Source: Patescibacteria group bacterium
GTDB lineage: Bacteria; Patescibacteriota; Patescibacteriia; Patescibacteriales; BM507
NCBI GenBank assembly: GCA_027858235.1
Contig: JAQIDC010000038.1
Span: 1 to 35,150 of the forward strand
Direction: 5' to 3'
Length of the DNA stretch: 35,150 bases
In this document: piece after piece, positions 1 to 9,145 of the stretch
Numbering within the stretch: position 1 is the first letter of the stretch
How the letters are laid out: every line of letters starts with the position of its first letter
The notes under the pieces: model-generated
Seen by the model: only the letters and a program-made list of their open reading frames with translations
Told to the model about the DNA's origin: nothing
Database searches by the model: none
Program-made: the position numbers and the translations under genes

Positions 1-137
1 TTCAATCTCAAAATAATGCCAAAACATTGAAAGGCAAAAATATTTATTTCTGAAATACTTTAAAAATTTACGAATAATTATCTTCTGCCAAATCACATTA
101 TGTATTATACCTTCTATGAGGATTTAATATCATTTGC

Positions 138-167
138 TTGTTACAAATTACTATTTTATGTTATAAT
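138..167 (+). promoter_or_regulatory. Promoter of the type IV pilus operon
   Basis: Extended -10 element TGTTATAAT at 159-167, with a weak -35 (TTGTTA, 138-143) 18 nt upstream of the -10 hexamer. The predicted transcription start near 174 leaves a leader of about 23 nt before the pilB ATG. There is no Shine-Dalgarno sequence in it. The same TGnTATAAT element recurs before pilM, before corA and on the opposite strand before the glycosylation operon. In bases 1-137 I see only AT-rich sequence without a supportable gene. Confidence 0.7.
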
Positions 168-196
168 ATCAATAATATATAAAATTATAATCCCCT

Positions 197-1927
197 ATGC
201 TTAGCAACGAACAATTAAAAGAAATTTTAAATAAGTTTGAAGTTGTCCCTGAATCAGAATTTGACAAGTATTTAGCAGAGGCAAAAAATGTAAGAAAAAA
301 TGTTGTAAATTACTTAATTGAGAAAAAAATTATTTCTCCAACAGTACTTTACGAGAGCATAGCCAATTTCTTCAAAATTCCATTTATAGATTTGAAAAAT
401 CAGACCATCAGAAAAGATGTTCTTTTTGTTATTCCAGAATCTATAGCTTCTTCTCACAACATAATAGCCTTCGATTCAGACACCAAAGAGTTGAAAATAG
501 CTGTTACTGATCCCGAAGATTTAGAAATTTTTGAGTTCTTACGAAAAAAAACTAGTCTTGAATTAAAAATTCACCTCACCACGCCAGAAAACATCAATGA
601 TACTTTAAAGCAATACCACAAGAGTCTTAAAGCAGAATTTAATTATCTCAATGATGATATTACCAAGGTTGCTGAAGATGGAAATAAAAATCTTACAAAA
701 TTAGCCGAAGATTTGCCTGTTGTTAGAATTGTAGATACTCTGCTCGAATACGCCATCATGGAAAGTGCTTCTGATATTCACATAGAACCGGAAGAAAAAG
801 ATGTTATTGTTCGCTATCGTATCGATGGTGTTCTTCATAACGTCATGATACTCCCTAAAAATGTGCAATCAGGGATTGTCGCTCGTATCAAAATATTATC
901 TAACCTAAAAGTAGATGAACATAGAATGCCTCAAGATGGACGTTTTAAAATAAAGAACAAAGAATATAAGGTTGCTTTTCGTGTTTCCATTCTACCAACT
1001 TTTGATGGGGAAAAATTAGTTCTTAGACTATTAAATGAACAGGCACAAGCCTTAAACCTTGAACAAATTGGCCTACAAAGAAGTGCTCTTGAAACACTAA
1101 AGAGAAATGTTGCAAAGCCAAATGGAATTATTTTAGTAACTGGTCCGACTGGTTCCGGTAAAACCACCACTCTCTACACTGTCCTAAATATTCTAAACCA
1201 ACCAGAGGTTAATATCTCAACGATTGAAGACCCGATCGAATATAGAATGCCTCACGTTAATCAATCACAGGTAAATTCAAAAATTGGTTATACTTTTGCT
1301 TCTGGGCTAAGAGCCTTCCTTAGGCAAGATCCTGATATTATTATGGTGGGAGAGATTCGAGATCAAGAAACAGCAGAGATTGCTGTTCATGCTGCTATGA
1401 CTGGACACCTTGTTCTCTCAACCATTCATACTAACGATGCTGCTGGAACAATGCCTCGTTTAGCTGAAATGGGAGTCCCTAATTTTCTAATTGCGACTAC
1501 TACAAATCTTATTATTGCCCAGAGGCTTGTTAGAAAAATTTGTGCTAATTGTATTCAAAGTTATAATCTTGACACTGAGACTATAAAAGATATTGAAAAA
1601 AATATGGATATTGTTGATGTTTTGAAAACACTCGAAAAAGAAAAAATAATTGTTGATTCTAAAAAAGGTCTCAAATCACTTCTTTTCTATCGAGGCAAAG
1701 GATGCAAAAGATGCAACAACACAGGTTATAAAGGACGAATTGGTATATATGAAGCCCTTGAAAATTCTGAGGAAATATCAAAATTAATATTATCTAGGGC
1801 TGATGGGAGAACCATAAAAAGACAAGCAGTCGAACAGGGAATGCTTACGATAGCTGAAGACGGATTCATTAAAGCAAAAAATGGAATAACTACTATCGAA
1901 GAAGTTATGAGAGTTACAAAAAATTAA
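197..1927 (+). CDS. pilB: Type IV pilus assembly ATPase PilB (GspE/PulE family)
   Basis: Cytoplasmic hexameric ATPase that powers pilus extension by acting on the PilC platform. The 576 residues are near the family's usual length. An MshEN/T2SSE_N-like N-terminal domain (residues about 1-150) is followed by the ATPase core. Walker A GPTGSGKT is at residues 316-323, the Asp-box EDPIEY begins at 344, and Walker B ends in Glu386 within GEIRD. The His-box region with TGHLVLSTIHTNDA follows. Two CxxC pairs (Cys449/452 and Cys503/506) form the tetracysteine zinc site typical of extension ATPases; PilT retraction ATPases lack it. This is the first gene of the pil operon, 20 nt before pilC. No pilT lies in the window. 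Confidence 0.97.
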   Translation: MLSNEQLKEILNKFEVVPESEFDKYLAEAKNVRKNVVNYLIEKKIISPTVLYESIANFFKIPFIDLKNQTIRKDVLFVIPESIASSHNIIAFDSDTKELKIAVTDPEDLEIFEFLRKKTSLELKIHLTTPENINDTLKQYHKSLKAEFNYLNDDITKVAEDGNKNLTKLAEDLPVVRIVDTLLEYAIMESASDIHIEPEEKDVIVRYRIDGVLHNVMILPKNVQSGIVARIKILSNLKVDEHRMPQDGRFKIKNKEYKVAFRVSILPTFDGEKLVLRLLNEQAQALNLEQIGLQRSALETLKRNVAKPNGIILVTGPTGSGKTTTLYTVLNILNQPEVNISTIEDPIEYRMPHVNQSQVNSKIGYTFASGLRAFLRQDPDIIMVGEIRDQETAEIAVHAAMTGHLVLSTIHTNDAAGTMPRLAEMGVPNFLIATTTNLIIAQRLVRKICANCIQSYNLDTETIKDIEKNMDIVDVLKTLEKEKIIVDSKKGLKSLLFYRGKGCKRCNNTGYKGRIGIYEALENSEEISKLILSRADGRTIKRQAVEQGMLTIAEDGFIKAKNGITTIEEVMRVTKN

Positions 1928-1947
1928 TACATGAACTATAAAAAATT

Positions 1948-3096
1948 ATGACAGTAAATTTCTCAGACGATCAATTGAGGTCCAAGGGGGTGGGAAAAGA
2001 TAACAAGGAAAATCAATACTCATTAATGGACAAAATTAACATGTTCCTACTAACCTTAAGTAAAGTCCCACTTAAGGAAAGGTTGTTTTTCGTCCAACAT
2101 TTAGGAATCATGCTTAAGGCTGGGATTTCTCTTTCCAAGGCCCTAAAAACGATTTCGAATCAATCAGAGAATAAATACTTCCAATCTATTTTAGCTGATT
2201 TAGCTAGTCAAGTTGAGAAAGGCTCTGGCTTTTCTGATTCTCTCAGAAAATACGAAAAAGTTTTTGGTGAAATGTTTATTAGTATGATTGATGCTGGAGA
2301 ACTTTCTGGTAAACTCGAAGAAGTTCTACACGAATTATTTATTCAAATGAAAAAAGAGCACGCTCTTATCTCAAAAGTTAAGGGAGCCCTCACCTATCCT
2401 GCTGTAATTATAATGGCTATGCTTGGGATTGGTACTTTCATGCTTATTTTTGTTATTCCAAAGATTACAGAAATGTTTGATAGTCTTGAAGCAGAGCTAC
2501 CTCTTCCAACTAAAATTCTTATAGCAGTTAGTGATGCTTTGGCTAATAATGGTATTTTAAGTCTTGCTATCCTAATAATTTCAATTATCATTACCGTAAA
2601 AGTTTTAAAGACTTACAAGGGTAAATTTTATTTTCAATTAATTTTGTTAAAAACCCCTGTCTTTGGCCCAATCATTAAGAAAATAAACCTAGCCCGCTTT
2701 GCCAGAAATATATCCTCTCTTCTAAAAACAGACATTATGATAATCAAGTGTTTCCAAATTACAGCGAATGTTCTAGGTAATCTCCACTACCGCAAGGCTC
2801 TAGAAGAAATGGCTATCCAAATTAAAAAAGGAACAAATATCAATGAAATCGCAGCTCAATATCCAAAACTTTTTCCTCCAATGGTTGTTCAGATGATATC
2901 AATTGGTGAAGAAACAGGAGAGATTGATAATATCCTCATGGAGTTAGCTGAATTCTACGAAGAAGAAGTAGATCAAATTATGCAAAACCTTCCGGCGATT
3001 ATCGAACCGCTCTTAATTCTTGGACTTGGAGTTGGAGTTGGTGGTGTGGCGGTTGCCGTGATTATGCCAATGTATGCTTTAACTTCAGCTATGTAA
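1948..3096 (+). CDS. pilC: Type IV pilus inner-membrane platform protein PilC (GspF family)
   Basis: Polytopic membrane protein that couples PilB ATP hydrolysis to extraction of pilins from the membrane. The 382 residues contain two T2SSF domains. The first starts near residue 45 (FVQHLGIMLKAGISLSKAL) and the second near residue 245 (FARNISSLLKTDIMIIKCF). Three hydrophobic helices are visible at about 150-170, 195-215 and 350-375; the last is the glycine/valine-rich GLGVGVGGVAVAVIMPMY. The start ATG follows pilB by 20 nt and has no Shine-Dalgarno sequence, so translational coupling is likely. The N-terminal 40 residues are polar and poorly conserved, and an internal start at MDKINMF is possible. 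Confidence 0.96.
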   Translation: MTVNFSDDQLRSKGVGKDNKENQYSLMDKINMFLLTLSKVPLKERLFFVQHLGIMLKAGISLSKALKTISNQSENKYFQSILADLASQVEKGSGFSDSLRKYEKVFGEMFISMIDAGELSGKLEEVLHELFIQMKKEHALISKVKGALTYPAVIIMAMLGIGTFMLIFVIPKITEMFDSLEAELPLPTKILIAVSDALANNGILSLAILIISIIITVKVLKTYKGKFYFQLILLKTPVFGPIIKKINLARFARNISSLLKTDIMIIKCFQITANVLGNLHYRKALEEMAIQIKKGTNINEIAAQYPKLFPPMVVQMISIGEETGEIDNILMELAEFYEEEVDQIMQNLPAIIEPLLILGLGVGVGGVAVAVIMPMYALTSAM

Positions 3097-3099
3097 TTT

Positions 3100-5352
3100 A
3101 TGACAAAAACTTTTTTAAAAAATAATAAAGGATTTGGTTTAATGGAAGTTCTTGTTTCTGTTTTAATAATTTCTTCCCTTACAGTAACTGTTTTTTCTTT
3201 AATTATTCAATCAATTAAATTGACTGCAAACAATAAACAAACTCTTTCAGCCAACACTCTTGTCAACCAAAGATTAGAATACATCAGAAGTCTCCCTTAT
3301 GATGACGTTGGGACCATCTCTGGTATTGTAACTGGCATTATACCTGATTCTGAAATTTCTTCATCCAACAATGGACGCTATACCCTGTCTACTTACGTTA
3401 ACTATGTGGATGACCCTTTTGACGGAGTTGATTTAGGTTCTCCAAATGATATTATTCCTAATGACTACAAAATAGTTAGAGTTATAGCAACTTGGAGTGG
3501 GTCTTTTGGTGAACAAGGAGTCACGGGATACACAAATATTGCACCCCGTGGGATTGAAACAGCGCTTGAAGGTGGAACTCTTTCAATTTCCGTCCACGAT
3601 GCCAGTGGGCAACCAATTGAAAATGCCCTAGTTGATATTATTAACAATAATGTTGTTCCGGTTATAAATATTAATGACGATCTAACAAATTCTAACGGAA
3701 CTCTTAACTACTATGGGGCCCCTGAATCGATAGAAAATTACGAAGTATCTGTGACAAAGCCAGGATATTCAATCGATGCCACCTACCCAAGAACAGCCAC
3801 AAATACTAATCCAACAAAACCACATTCCACTGTTTTGGAATATTTAAGAACCGATATTAGTTTTGCTATAGATCTGCTAAGCAATCTAAATATAGATGTT
3901 ATTACTGCCAATCTGCCAAATAATTTTGCTGTTAGCAGTGACATTAGCGGAGATGATCAGAAAAATTCTCGCTTAACGATTGATTCGGCTGGAAATATTT
4001 ATATTGTATGGGAGGATTACAGACAGACAGGAGATTCTAAAATATATGCTCAAAAATATAACTCTTCTGGGACCCCACAATGGAGTGGAGCCGAAGATGG
4101 TGATGTCATAATCGGTACCGCCAACGGATTAGAGCTACCTGATATTGATATTGATTCTGCTGGCAATCTTTATCTAGCTTGGACTGATGGATCAATTGGA
4201 AATAATGATTGTTACGTAGTAAAACTCTTTTCAGCAACTGGAGGGATTGACTGGGAAGGAAGAGTTAATGTCGCCTATGATAACGACAATCAAACATCTC
4301 CTCGGATAAAAGTATCTGAGAATAACGGAGATACGTTTGCAACCGTTGTTTTTGAAGACGATAGAGATAACGAACTCGATGTTTATTTTGTTAGATATGA
4401 CTCTTCTGGAAATTTAATTTGGGGAAATGATGGTGAAGTAAGAGTAAACACTAATCCTGTTATCGACAATACAAATCAATTTTATCCGCACCTAGATATC
4501 AGTTCAAATGAAGAAATTTTCATTGTCTGGACAGATGAGAGAAATGGTAGCCTTGATGTTTATGCTCAAAAATATGCATCATCTGGCATAGCTGTTTGGC
4601 TACAGGACTTAATGATTCCCACAGAAGCCACTTCTTCTGCTCAATTTTCAGCCTCTACAGCAATTGACATGGATTCTTTTGATAATATTTATATTATTTG
4701 GACAGACGAGAGAAATGGTGACCAAGATATATATGCTCAAAAATACGATATAGATGGAAATTCTTTGTGGGGTAACGACAAGAGAATGAATTCAGATACT
4801 GGCTCAGCTGATCAATTTCAACCTGCTATTGCTATTGATTCTCTAAATAATATTTATATAGCCTGGACAGATGAGAGAAATGGAAATCAAGACATTTATG
4901 GTCAAAAATATGATTCAAACGGAACACCAATCTGGCTAGTGGATATGCGGATAAATATGGACACTAATAGCAACAATCAATACAACCCCGATATAGTAAT
5001 GAATCCAAGCAACAATCAGCCATACATAACATGGGAAAGTGATGATGATGGTGATATAAATATTTATGCATCCTCTTTTGGTGATTATAGTACTGAAACA
5101 CCCCTAAACGGTGTTGATATTCTAGTGAGGGGCGCAAAAAAAATAGGAGAAAATCCAATTATCTACAAATATGAAGAAATTCACACCTCTGATGCTTTAG
5201 GGAATATTTCCTTAACCGGAATCGAATGGGACTCATATTCTTTCGGAGTAGATGCAACTAGTACTGGGTATGAGTTAATGATGACGATGCCAAGCATGCC
5301 CCTAAATATTGACCCTGGCACCACAGAAACAATTAAACTTTATTTAAAATAA
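3100..5352 (+). CDS. Pseudopilin fused to a predicted seven-bladed beta-propeller
   Basis: A 750-aa protein that begins with a class III prepilin signal: short basic leader, NNKGFGLMEVLVSVL with Glu at +5, then a hydrophobic helix to about residue 35. The pilin-like part runs to about residue 155. A CarboxypepD_reg/CnaB-like sandwich follows at about 158-245 (LSISVHDASGQPIENALVDI). Residues about 283-657 carry seven repeats of about 50 residues with the core 'IYIxWTDERNGxxDIYAQKYD'; the first three are diverged and repeats 4-6 are nearly identical. Seven repeats suggest a closed seven-bladed propeller. A second CnaB-like domain closes the protein at about 667-750. Known minor pilins are usually 150-250 residues, and oversized ones such as PilY1-associated or vWA-bearing pilins sit at the pilus tip, so a tip adhesin is the likely role (inference). 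It starts 3 nt after pilC and its stop overlaps the next ATG. Confidence 0.85.
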   Translation: MTKTFLKNNKGFGLMEVLVSVLIISSLTVTVFSLIIQSIKLTANNKQTLSANTLVNQRLEYIRSLPYDDVGTISGIVTGIIPDSEISSSNNGRYTLSTYVNYVDDPFDGVDLGSPNDIIPNDYKIVRVIATWSGSFGEQGVTGYTNIAPRGIETALEGGTLSISVHDASGQPIENALVDIINNNVVPVININDDLTNSNGTLNYYGAPESIENYEVSVTKPGYSIDATYPRTATNTNPTKPHSTVLEYLRTDISFAIDLLSNLNIDVITANLPNNFAVSSDISGDDQKNSRLTIDSAGNIYIVWEDYRQTGDSKIYAQKYNSSGTPQWSGAEDGDVIIGTANGLELPDIDIDSAGNLYLAWTDGSIGNNDCYVVKLFSATGGIDWEGRVNVAYDNDNQTSPRIKVSENNGDTFATVVFEDDRDNELDVYFVRYDSSGNLIWGNDGEVRVNTNPVIDNTNQFYPHLDISSNEEIFIVWTDERNGSLDVYAQKYASSGIAVWLQDLMIPTEATSSAQFSASTAIDMDSFDNIYIIWTDERNGDQDIYAQKYDIDGNSLWGNDKRMNSDTGSADQFQPAIAIDSLNNIYIAWTDERNGNQDIYGQKYDSNGTPIWLVDMRINMDTNSNNQYNPDIVMNPSNNQPYITWESDDDGDINIYASSFGDYSTETPLNGVDILVRGAKKIGENPIIYKYEEIHTSDALGNISLTGIEWDSYSFGVDATSTGYELMMTMPSMPLNIDPGTTETIKLYLK

Positions 5353-5954
5353 TGAAATATTTAAAAAACAATAAAGGGTTTACTTTAATAGAGCTTCTGG
5401 TTTATATGCTTATATTTTCTAGTCTCGTTTTTATGTCTTCTGATTTTGTTATAAATGGGTTTAGGGCAACAACTTTTGGCATAGAGCAAGAAGAAGCAAC
5501 AAAAAATGCCAAGAAAACTGTTGACTCCATGGTCCTAGAAATAAGAGAAGCCAGGAGTAGTTCTCGTGGTGATTATCTTCTTGACGATGTTAGCTCGCAA
5601 AGTTTAAGTTTTTATTCCGATATAGATAGTGATTCCAATATTGAAAAGGTGAGATATTTTATTGATGGTGATATCCTGAAAAAAGGAACAATAGAACCCT
5701 TGGGGTCTCCACTTGAGTATCTTTCTATAAATGAAGTTATAGAGATTGTTGCTGAAAATATTAACAATCAGGTTCTGGATGTATTTACCTATTTTGATAC
5801 TGACCAAAACCAAATAATAAATCCTGGCGGTGATAGGGATAGGATTCGTCTTATTAAAGTTTCTTTATTGGTGAATGTTACCCCAGAAATTATGCCTGCT
5901 GACTATATTATAGATATGGATATTCATATTAGGAATCTTAAAGATAATTTATGA
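5352..5954 (+). CDS. Pseudopilin with prepilin methylation motif (PulJ/GspJ-like)
   Basis: A 200-aa minor pilin. The N-terminus MKYLKNNKGFTLIELLVYML is a textbook prepilin cleavage/methylation site: cleavage after Gly, methylated Phe, Glu at +5. The hydrophobic helix reaches about residue 32, and the remaining residues are a polar pilin head. Length and features resemble GspJ/PilW-type pseudopilins, which form part of a priming tip complex. Its ATG overlaps the preceding stop by one base, and its own TGA overlaps the next ATG (ATGA), so the three pseudopilin-like genes are tightly coupled. Processing would need a PilD peptidase, which is not in the window. The assignment to GspJ rather than GspI is uncertain. 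Confidence 0.88.
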   Translation: MKYLKNNKGFTLIELLVYMLIFSSLVFMSSDFVINGFRATTFGIEQEEATKNAKKTVDSMVLEIREARSSSRGDYLLDDVSSQSLSFYSDIDSDSNIEKVRYFIDGDILKKGTIEPLGSPLEYLSINEVIEIVAENINNQVLDVFTYFDTDQNQIINPGGDRDRIRLIKVSLLVNVTPEIMPADYIIDMDIHIRNLKDNL

Positions 5955-7396
5955 AAAATTTTAATTATAAGAGTCGAAAAGGAGGCATGCTTGTTATAGT
6001 CTTGGTTGTAACATCACTTTTTATTGTTATTTCTATTGGAATAATAGAATTGAGTCTTCTTAGACAAAAAGTTTTAAAAAAACAAATTTCAAAAACGCAA
6101 TCTCTCCATATTGCCGAGGCAGGAATCAATTATTACAGATGGCATTTGGCTCACGATGGAACAGATTACTATGATGGGACAGGTTCGGATCCAGGACCAG
6201 TGGGAGAACCTTATGGACCCTATATTTATGACTATATATCCCCCGGCGGAGAAGTACAAGGAAAATTTAGTCTTGAAATTACTCCTCCACCAAGTGGCTC
6301 AACAATTGTCGGCATTAAATCAGTTGGCTGGACCCTTGATAACCCCTATATTACACGAACAATTGATGTAAAATATGGAATGAGGTCTCTGGCCCATTAT
6401 TCCTATCTAACCAATAGTGACATATGGTTAGGGCCCACAGAAAGCGTGAGGGGTGAAATGCATTCAAATGGTGGAGTAAGGATGGATGGATCAAACGATT
6501 CGCTTGTAACATCATCTAGAAGTACTTATGTCTATAATACTTATCCAGTCTGTGATTTTATAACTTGTGTAGCCCCTTGTTCTTGTGTTTTATCAGATTG
6601 TATTTGCTCTGGAGTATGGGGGGCTGGAGCTAATTTTGATCTATGGGATTCCCCTGTTCCCAACGTGGACTTTAATGCTATTACTGTTGATGTAGCCGAA
6701 TTATATGCTCAAGCAGCAGCTCCTTACGGTTATCTTGGACATTCGGGCAATGATGGATACCATGTTATTTTCAAAAGCGATGGCACTTATGATCTTTACG
6801 AAGTAACAGACCTAAAACCTACTTTAATCCAACTAAATGATGACTGGGATGCTTGGCGAAGCATCGCAGAAGAAATTAATTCAGAAAACTTTATTGACAA
6901 TAATCCTATACCAACAAACGGCATACTCTATATTGAGGACAATGTTTGGATTGAGGGGGTGGTTAACGGTAGACTTACTTTGGTTGCAGCAAGACTGCCA
7001 GACAATATAAACAAAAGAAGATCTATAATAATAAATGACAACTTAACTTACCTAAATAGAGATGAAACTTGCGTTCTTGGTCTTATTGCTCAAAAAGATA
7101 TTAAAGTTCCTGCGCATGCCCCAACTGACATAAGCATAGACGCTGTTATGTTGGCACAGAATGGAAGAGTTTTTAGAAACTACTATAACCCGCATGTTCT
7201 TAAAAATAGTATAGAAGTTTATGGTGGCATAATCTCCTACAAAACGTGGACTTGGTCATGGGTAGATAGTGGTGGAATTCTGATTGACGGTTATGGAACG
7301 AGTACTTCAATCTATGATAACAATGTTTCCTTTTCCCCTCCCCCGCTTTTCCCAAGCACCGGAGAATATGAGTTCATGTCGTGGGAAGAAAACTAA
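5951..7396 (+). CDS. PilX/GspK-like minor pilus protein with a cysteine cluster
   Basis: A 481-aa protein with an N-terminal hydrophobic helix (about residues 13-35) after a basic start with KGGMLVIVLV, then QSLHIAEAGINYYRW. That is the PilX_N pattern (AEAG motif) of PilX- and GspK-like tip components. The rest is extracellular in character: polar and rich in Gly, Asn, Asp and Tyr. Six cysteines fall within 19 residues (Cys201, 206, 210, 212, 217, 219), which suggests disulfides or a metal site. About 120-180 residues later the chain looks like a beta-rich or polymer-like domain (NIYIEDNVWIEG-type turns). It overlaps the upstream pseudopilin by 4 nt, which fits a joint tip complex with the two preceding proteins. 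Known PilX proteins are much shorter (about 170 residues), so the large C-terminal part is unassigned. Confidence 0.78.
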   Translation: MKNFNYKSRKGGMLVIVLVVTSLFIVISIGIIELSLLRQKVLKKQISKTQSLHIAEAGINYYRWHLAHDGTDYYDGTGSDPGPVGEPYGPYIYDYISPGGEVQGKFSLEITPPPSGSTIVGIKSVGWTLDNPYITRTIDVKYGMRSLAHYSYLTNSDIWLGPTESVRGEMHSNGGVRMDGSNDSLVTSSRSTYVYNTYPVCDFITCVAPCSCVLSDCICSGVWGAGANFDLWDSPVPNVDFNAITVDVAELYAQAAAPYGYLGHSGNDGYHVIFKSDGTYDLYEVTDLKPTLIQLNDDWDAWRSIAEEINSENFIDNNPIPTNGILYIEDNVWIEGVVNGRLTLVAARLPDNINKRRSIIINDNLTYLNRDETCVLGLIAQKDIKVPAHAPTDISIDAVMLAQNGRVFRNYYNPHVLKNSIEVYGGIISYKTWTWSWVDSGGILIDGYGTSTSIYDNNVSFSPPPLFPSTGEYEFMSWEEN

Positions 7397-7413
7397 AATT
7401 AAATTTCAAAATG

Positions 7414-7422
7414 TGTTATAAT
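7414..7422 (+). promoter_or_regulatory. Internal promoter before pilM
   Basis: Extended -10 TGTTATAAT in the 49-nt gap between the PilX-like gene and pilM, with the -10 hexamer at 7417-7422. No good -35 is visible at 17 nt (the stretch there is TAAAAT), which is common for extended -10 promoters. The expected start near 7429 leaves about 17 nt before the pilM ATG. It would let pilMNO be transcribed apart from the extension ATPase and tip genes. Confidence 0.6.
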
Positions 7423-7445
7423 ATGAAAAACTTCAGAATTTAAAA

Positions 7446-8603
7446 ATGATAATTCTACATCAAAATTCAAAATACCCAATTGGTCTTGATATATCAGACT
7501 ATAGTTTAAAATTGATTCAGCTAAACAAGAATGGCCGAGATACTATAAATATTCAAGCAATTTCTAGAGTTGAACTAGAAAAAGGGATAATAGAAGGAGG
7601 GGTAATAATCAACAGAATAAAAGTCATAGAAGCAATTAAAACTCTCTTGGAAAAACCGCTTAGAGGTAAAGTGAGTTCGAGAGATGTTGTTGCTTGTCTT
7701 CCTGAAACTAAAACATATCTCAAATTAATAGAAATTGAAAAATCCCCCAATGAAATTAGCCAAGTCATTGAATCAGAGATAGAAAAACACATTCCTCTCT
7801 CTGTAGACGATATATATTATGACTGGCAAATCATTCAATCCACAAGAGAGGTTGATAAAGTTTTAATTGGAGCTTGTCCTAAAAAAATAGCCAATCAATA
7901 TATAGATGTTTTAAAAGAGGCCAAACTCTCTATAGTTGGTTTTGAAGTTGAGGCCGTTGCCATATCAAGAGCACTGCTAAAAGAAGAGTCGCCCAAAATT
8001 AAAAAAGGTCAGTTAAAAGATAACTACCTGATAATTGATATAGGTAAAAAGAGAACGAGCATGGTTGTTTACTCGAAAAATTCTCCGATATTCACCCTAA
8101 GTCTTCCTCTCTCTGGTGAATTAATCACATCCCATATTGCTAAATCCTTAGAAATTGATGAAAACCAAGCTGAAAAAGCAAAAATTATCTGTGGCCTAGA
8201 CAAGACAAAAGCGAAAGGAATTATTAGAAATATCTTATCTGACACCATTGACAACATAATTGAAAAAATTGATGAATCAATAGACTATTTCAATCATCAC
8301 TTTCCAAACAAGGGTGATATAGACAACATCTTAATTTGCGGAGGTGGGTCTAGCATTAAAAATATTGACACCTACATTGAAGAAGCGACATCAATCAAAA
8401 CTACCAAAGGTGATTCCTTAATCAATTTTAACAACAGTAATAAAAACATTGAAAATGCATTTGTAGAAATACTTAAAATTAATTCAGACTTTACTGGGAA
8501 CAGTGAAGATTCCAAAACCATGACCATAACTCAAGACAATAGGCTGACATATACAACCGCTATTGGGTTAGCTCTTAGAAACATCTTCAACCCTAAACTA
8601 TAA
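7446..8603 (+). CDS. pilM: Type IV pilus actin-like ATPase PilM
   Basis: A 385-aa cytoplasmic protein of the actin/FtsA/PilM fold. It opens with YPIGLDISDYSLKLIQL, the phosphate-1 loop of the fold. A second nucleotide-binding stretch, NYLIIDIGKKRTSMVVYS, is near residues 195-215, and the adenosine-motif region ILICGGGSSIKNIDTYIEE is near residue 295. PilM binds the cytoplasmic tail of PilN and links the membrane PilNO complex to the PilB/PilC motor. The gene leads a pilM-pilN-pilO series with 2-nt spacing and a 14-nt overlap. The ATG at 7446 is set by the nearby promoter; no Shine-Dalgarno sequence is seen. Length is near the family norm of about 350. Confidence 0.94.
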   Translation: MIILHQNSKYPIGLDISDYSLKLIQLNKNGRDTINIQAISRVELEKGIIEGGVIINRIKVIEAIKTLLEKPLRGKVSSRDVVACLPETKTYLKLIEIEKSPNEISQVIESEIEKHIPLSVDDIYYDWQIIQSTREVDKVLIGACPKKIANQYIDVLKEAKLSIVGFEVEAVAISRALLKEESPKIKKGQLKDNYLIIDIGKKRTSMVVYSKNSPIFTLSLPLSGELITSHIAKSLEIDENQAEKAKIICGLDKTKAKGIIRNILSDTIDNIIEKIDESIDYFNHHFPNKGDIDNILICGGGSSIKNIDTYIEEATSIKTTKGDSLINFNNSNKNIENAFVEILKINSDFTGNSEDSKTMTITQDNRLTYTTAIGLALRNIFNPKL

Positions 8604-8605
8604 AT

Positions 8606-9145
8606 ATGATAAAATTAAATATAATCCCAGATAAAATAAAAAAGGAAATAAAAGTTAATTTTATTTATAATATTATTAAAAAATCTCTATATATTTTAAT
8701 AATAGTCTTTTCTGTTGCTGGGATTATACTTTTAGCTTCTGAGTATATTTTATTATCATCTCTCGCAAAAGAAATTAATGGATCAACTCTCGACTTCAAG
8801 AGTTCTGTTGACACGTCTCAAAACAAAGTAAGTGAAATAAACAATGAAATAATATTACTTGAAAATATTCAAGCAGATCACGTTAGGTGGTCAGTCTTAT
8901 TTAATTATATTTCAACAAATTCCCCGGACGGGATTAGCTTTAGACAAATAAACATTGATAAAAAAGTACCGAGCATTAGTTTTAATGGTCTTGCTGTCAG
9001 TAGAGACCAGCTTCTGTCATTCAAGATTTTTTTGGAAGATTCTTCCATCTTTGAAAATATTGATTTCCCAATTCAAAACTTACTCCAAAAAGAAAATATA
9101 AATTTTGAAATAAATGCTAAGTTAAACATTTATGAAATTAAATAA
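8606..9145 (+). CDS. pilN: Type IV pilus alignment protein PilN
   Basis: A 179-aa bitopic membrane protein. The short N-terminus MIKLNIIPDKIKKEI matches the PilN motif (INLLP in proteobacteria) that inserts into PilM. A transmembrane helix spans about residues 29-51. A coiled-coil segment follows (about 60-95), then a small ferredoxin-like domain with the characteristic SFNGLAVSRDQLLSFKIFLE stretch. It starts 2 nt after pilM and overlaps pilO by 14 nt. In diderms PilN/PilO link to the secretin via PilP/PilQ; no secretin gene occurs here, as expected for a cell without a classical outer membrane. Confidence 0.85.
   Translation: MIKLNIIPDKIKKEIKVNFIYNIIKKSLYILIIVFSVAGIILLASEYILLSSLAKEINGSTLDFKSSVDTSQNKVSEINNEIILLENIQADHVRWSVLFNYISTNSPDGISFRQINIDKKVPSISFNGLAVSRDQLLSFKIFLEDSSIFENIDFPIQNLLQKENINFEINAKLNIYEIK

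Noticed and set aside
931-1170. Opposite-strand ORFs within pilB, pilC, cysS, murF, typA and others
   Set aside because: They lie wholly inside confident genes, lack motifs, and are explained as mirror frames.
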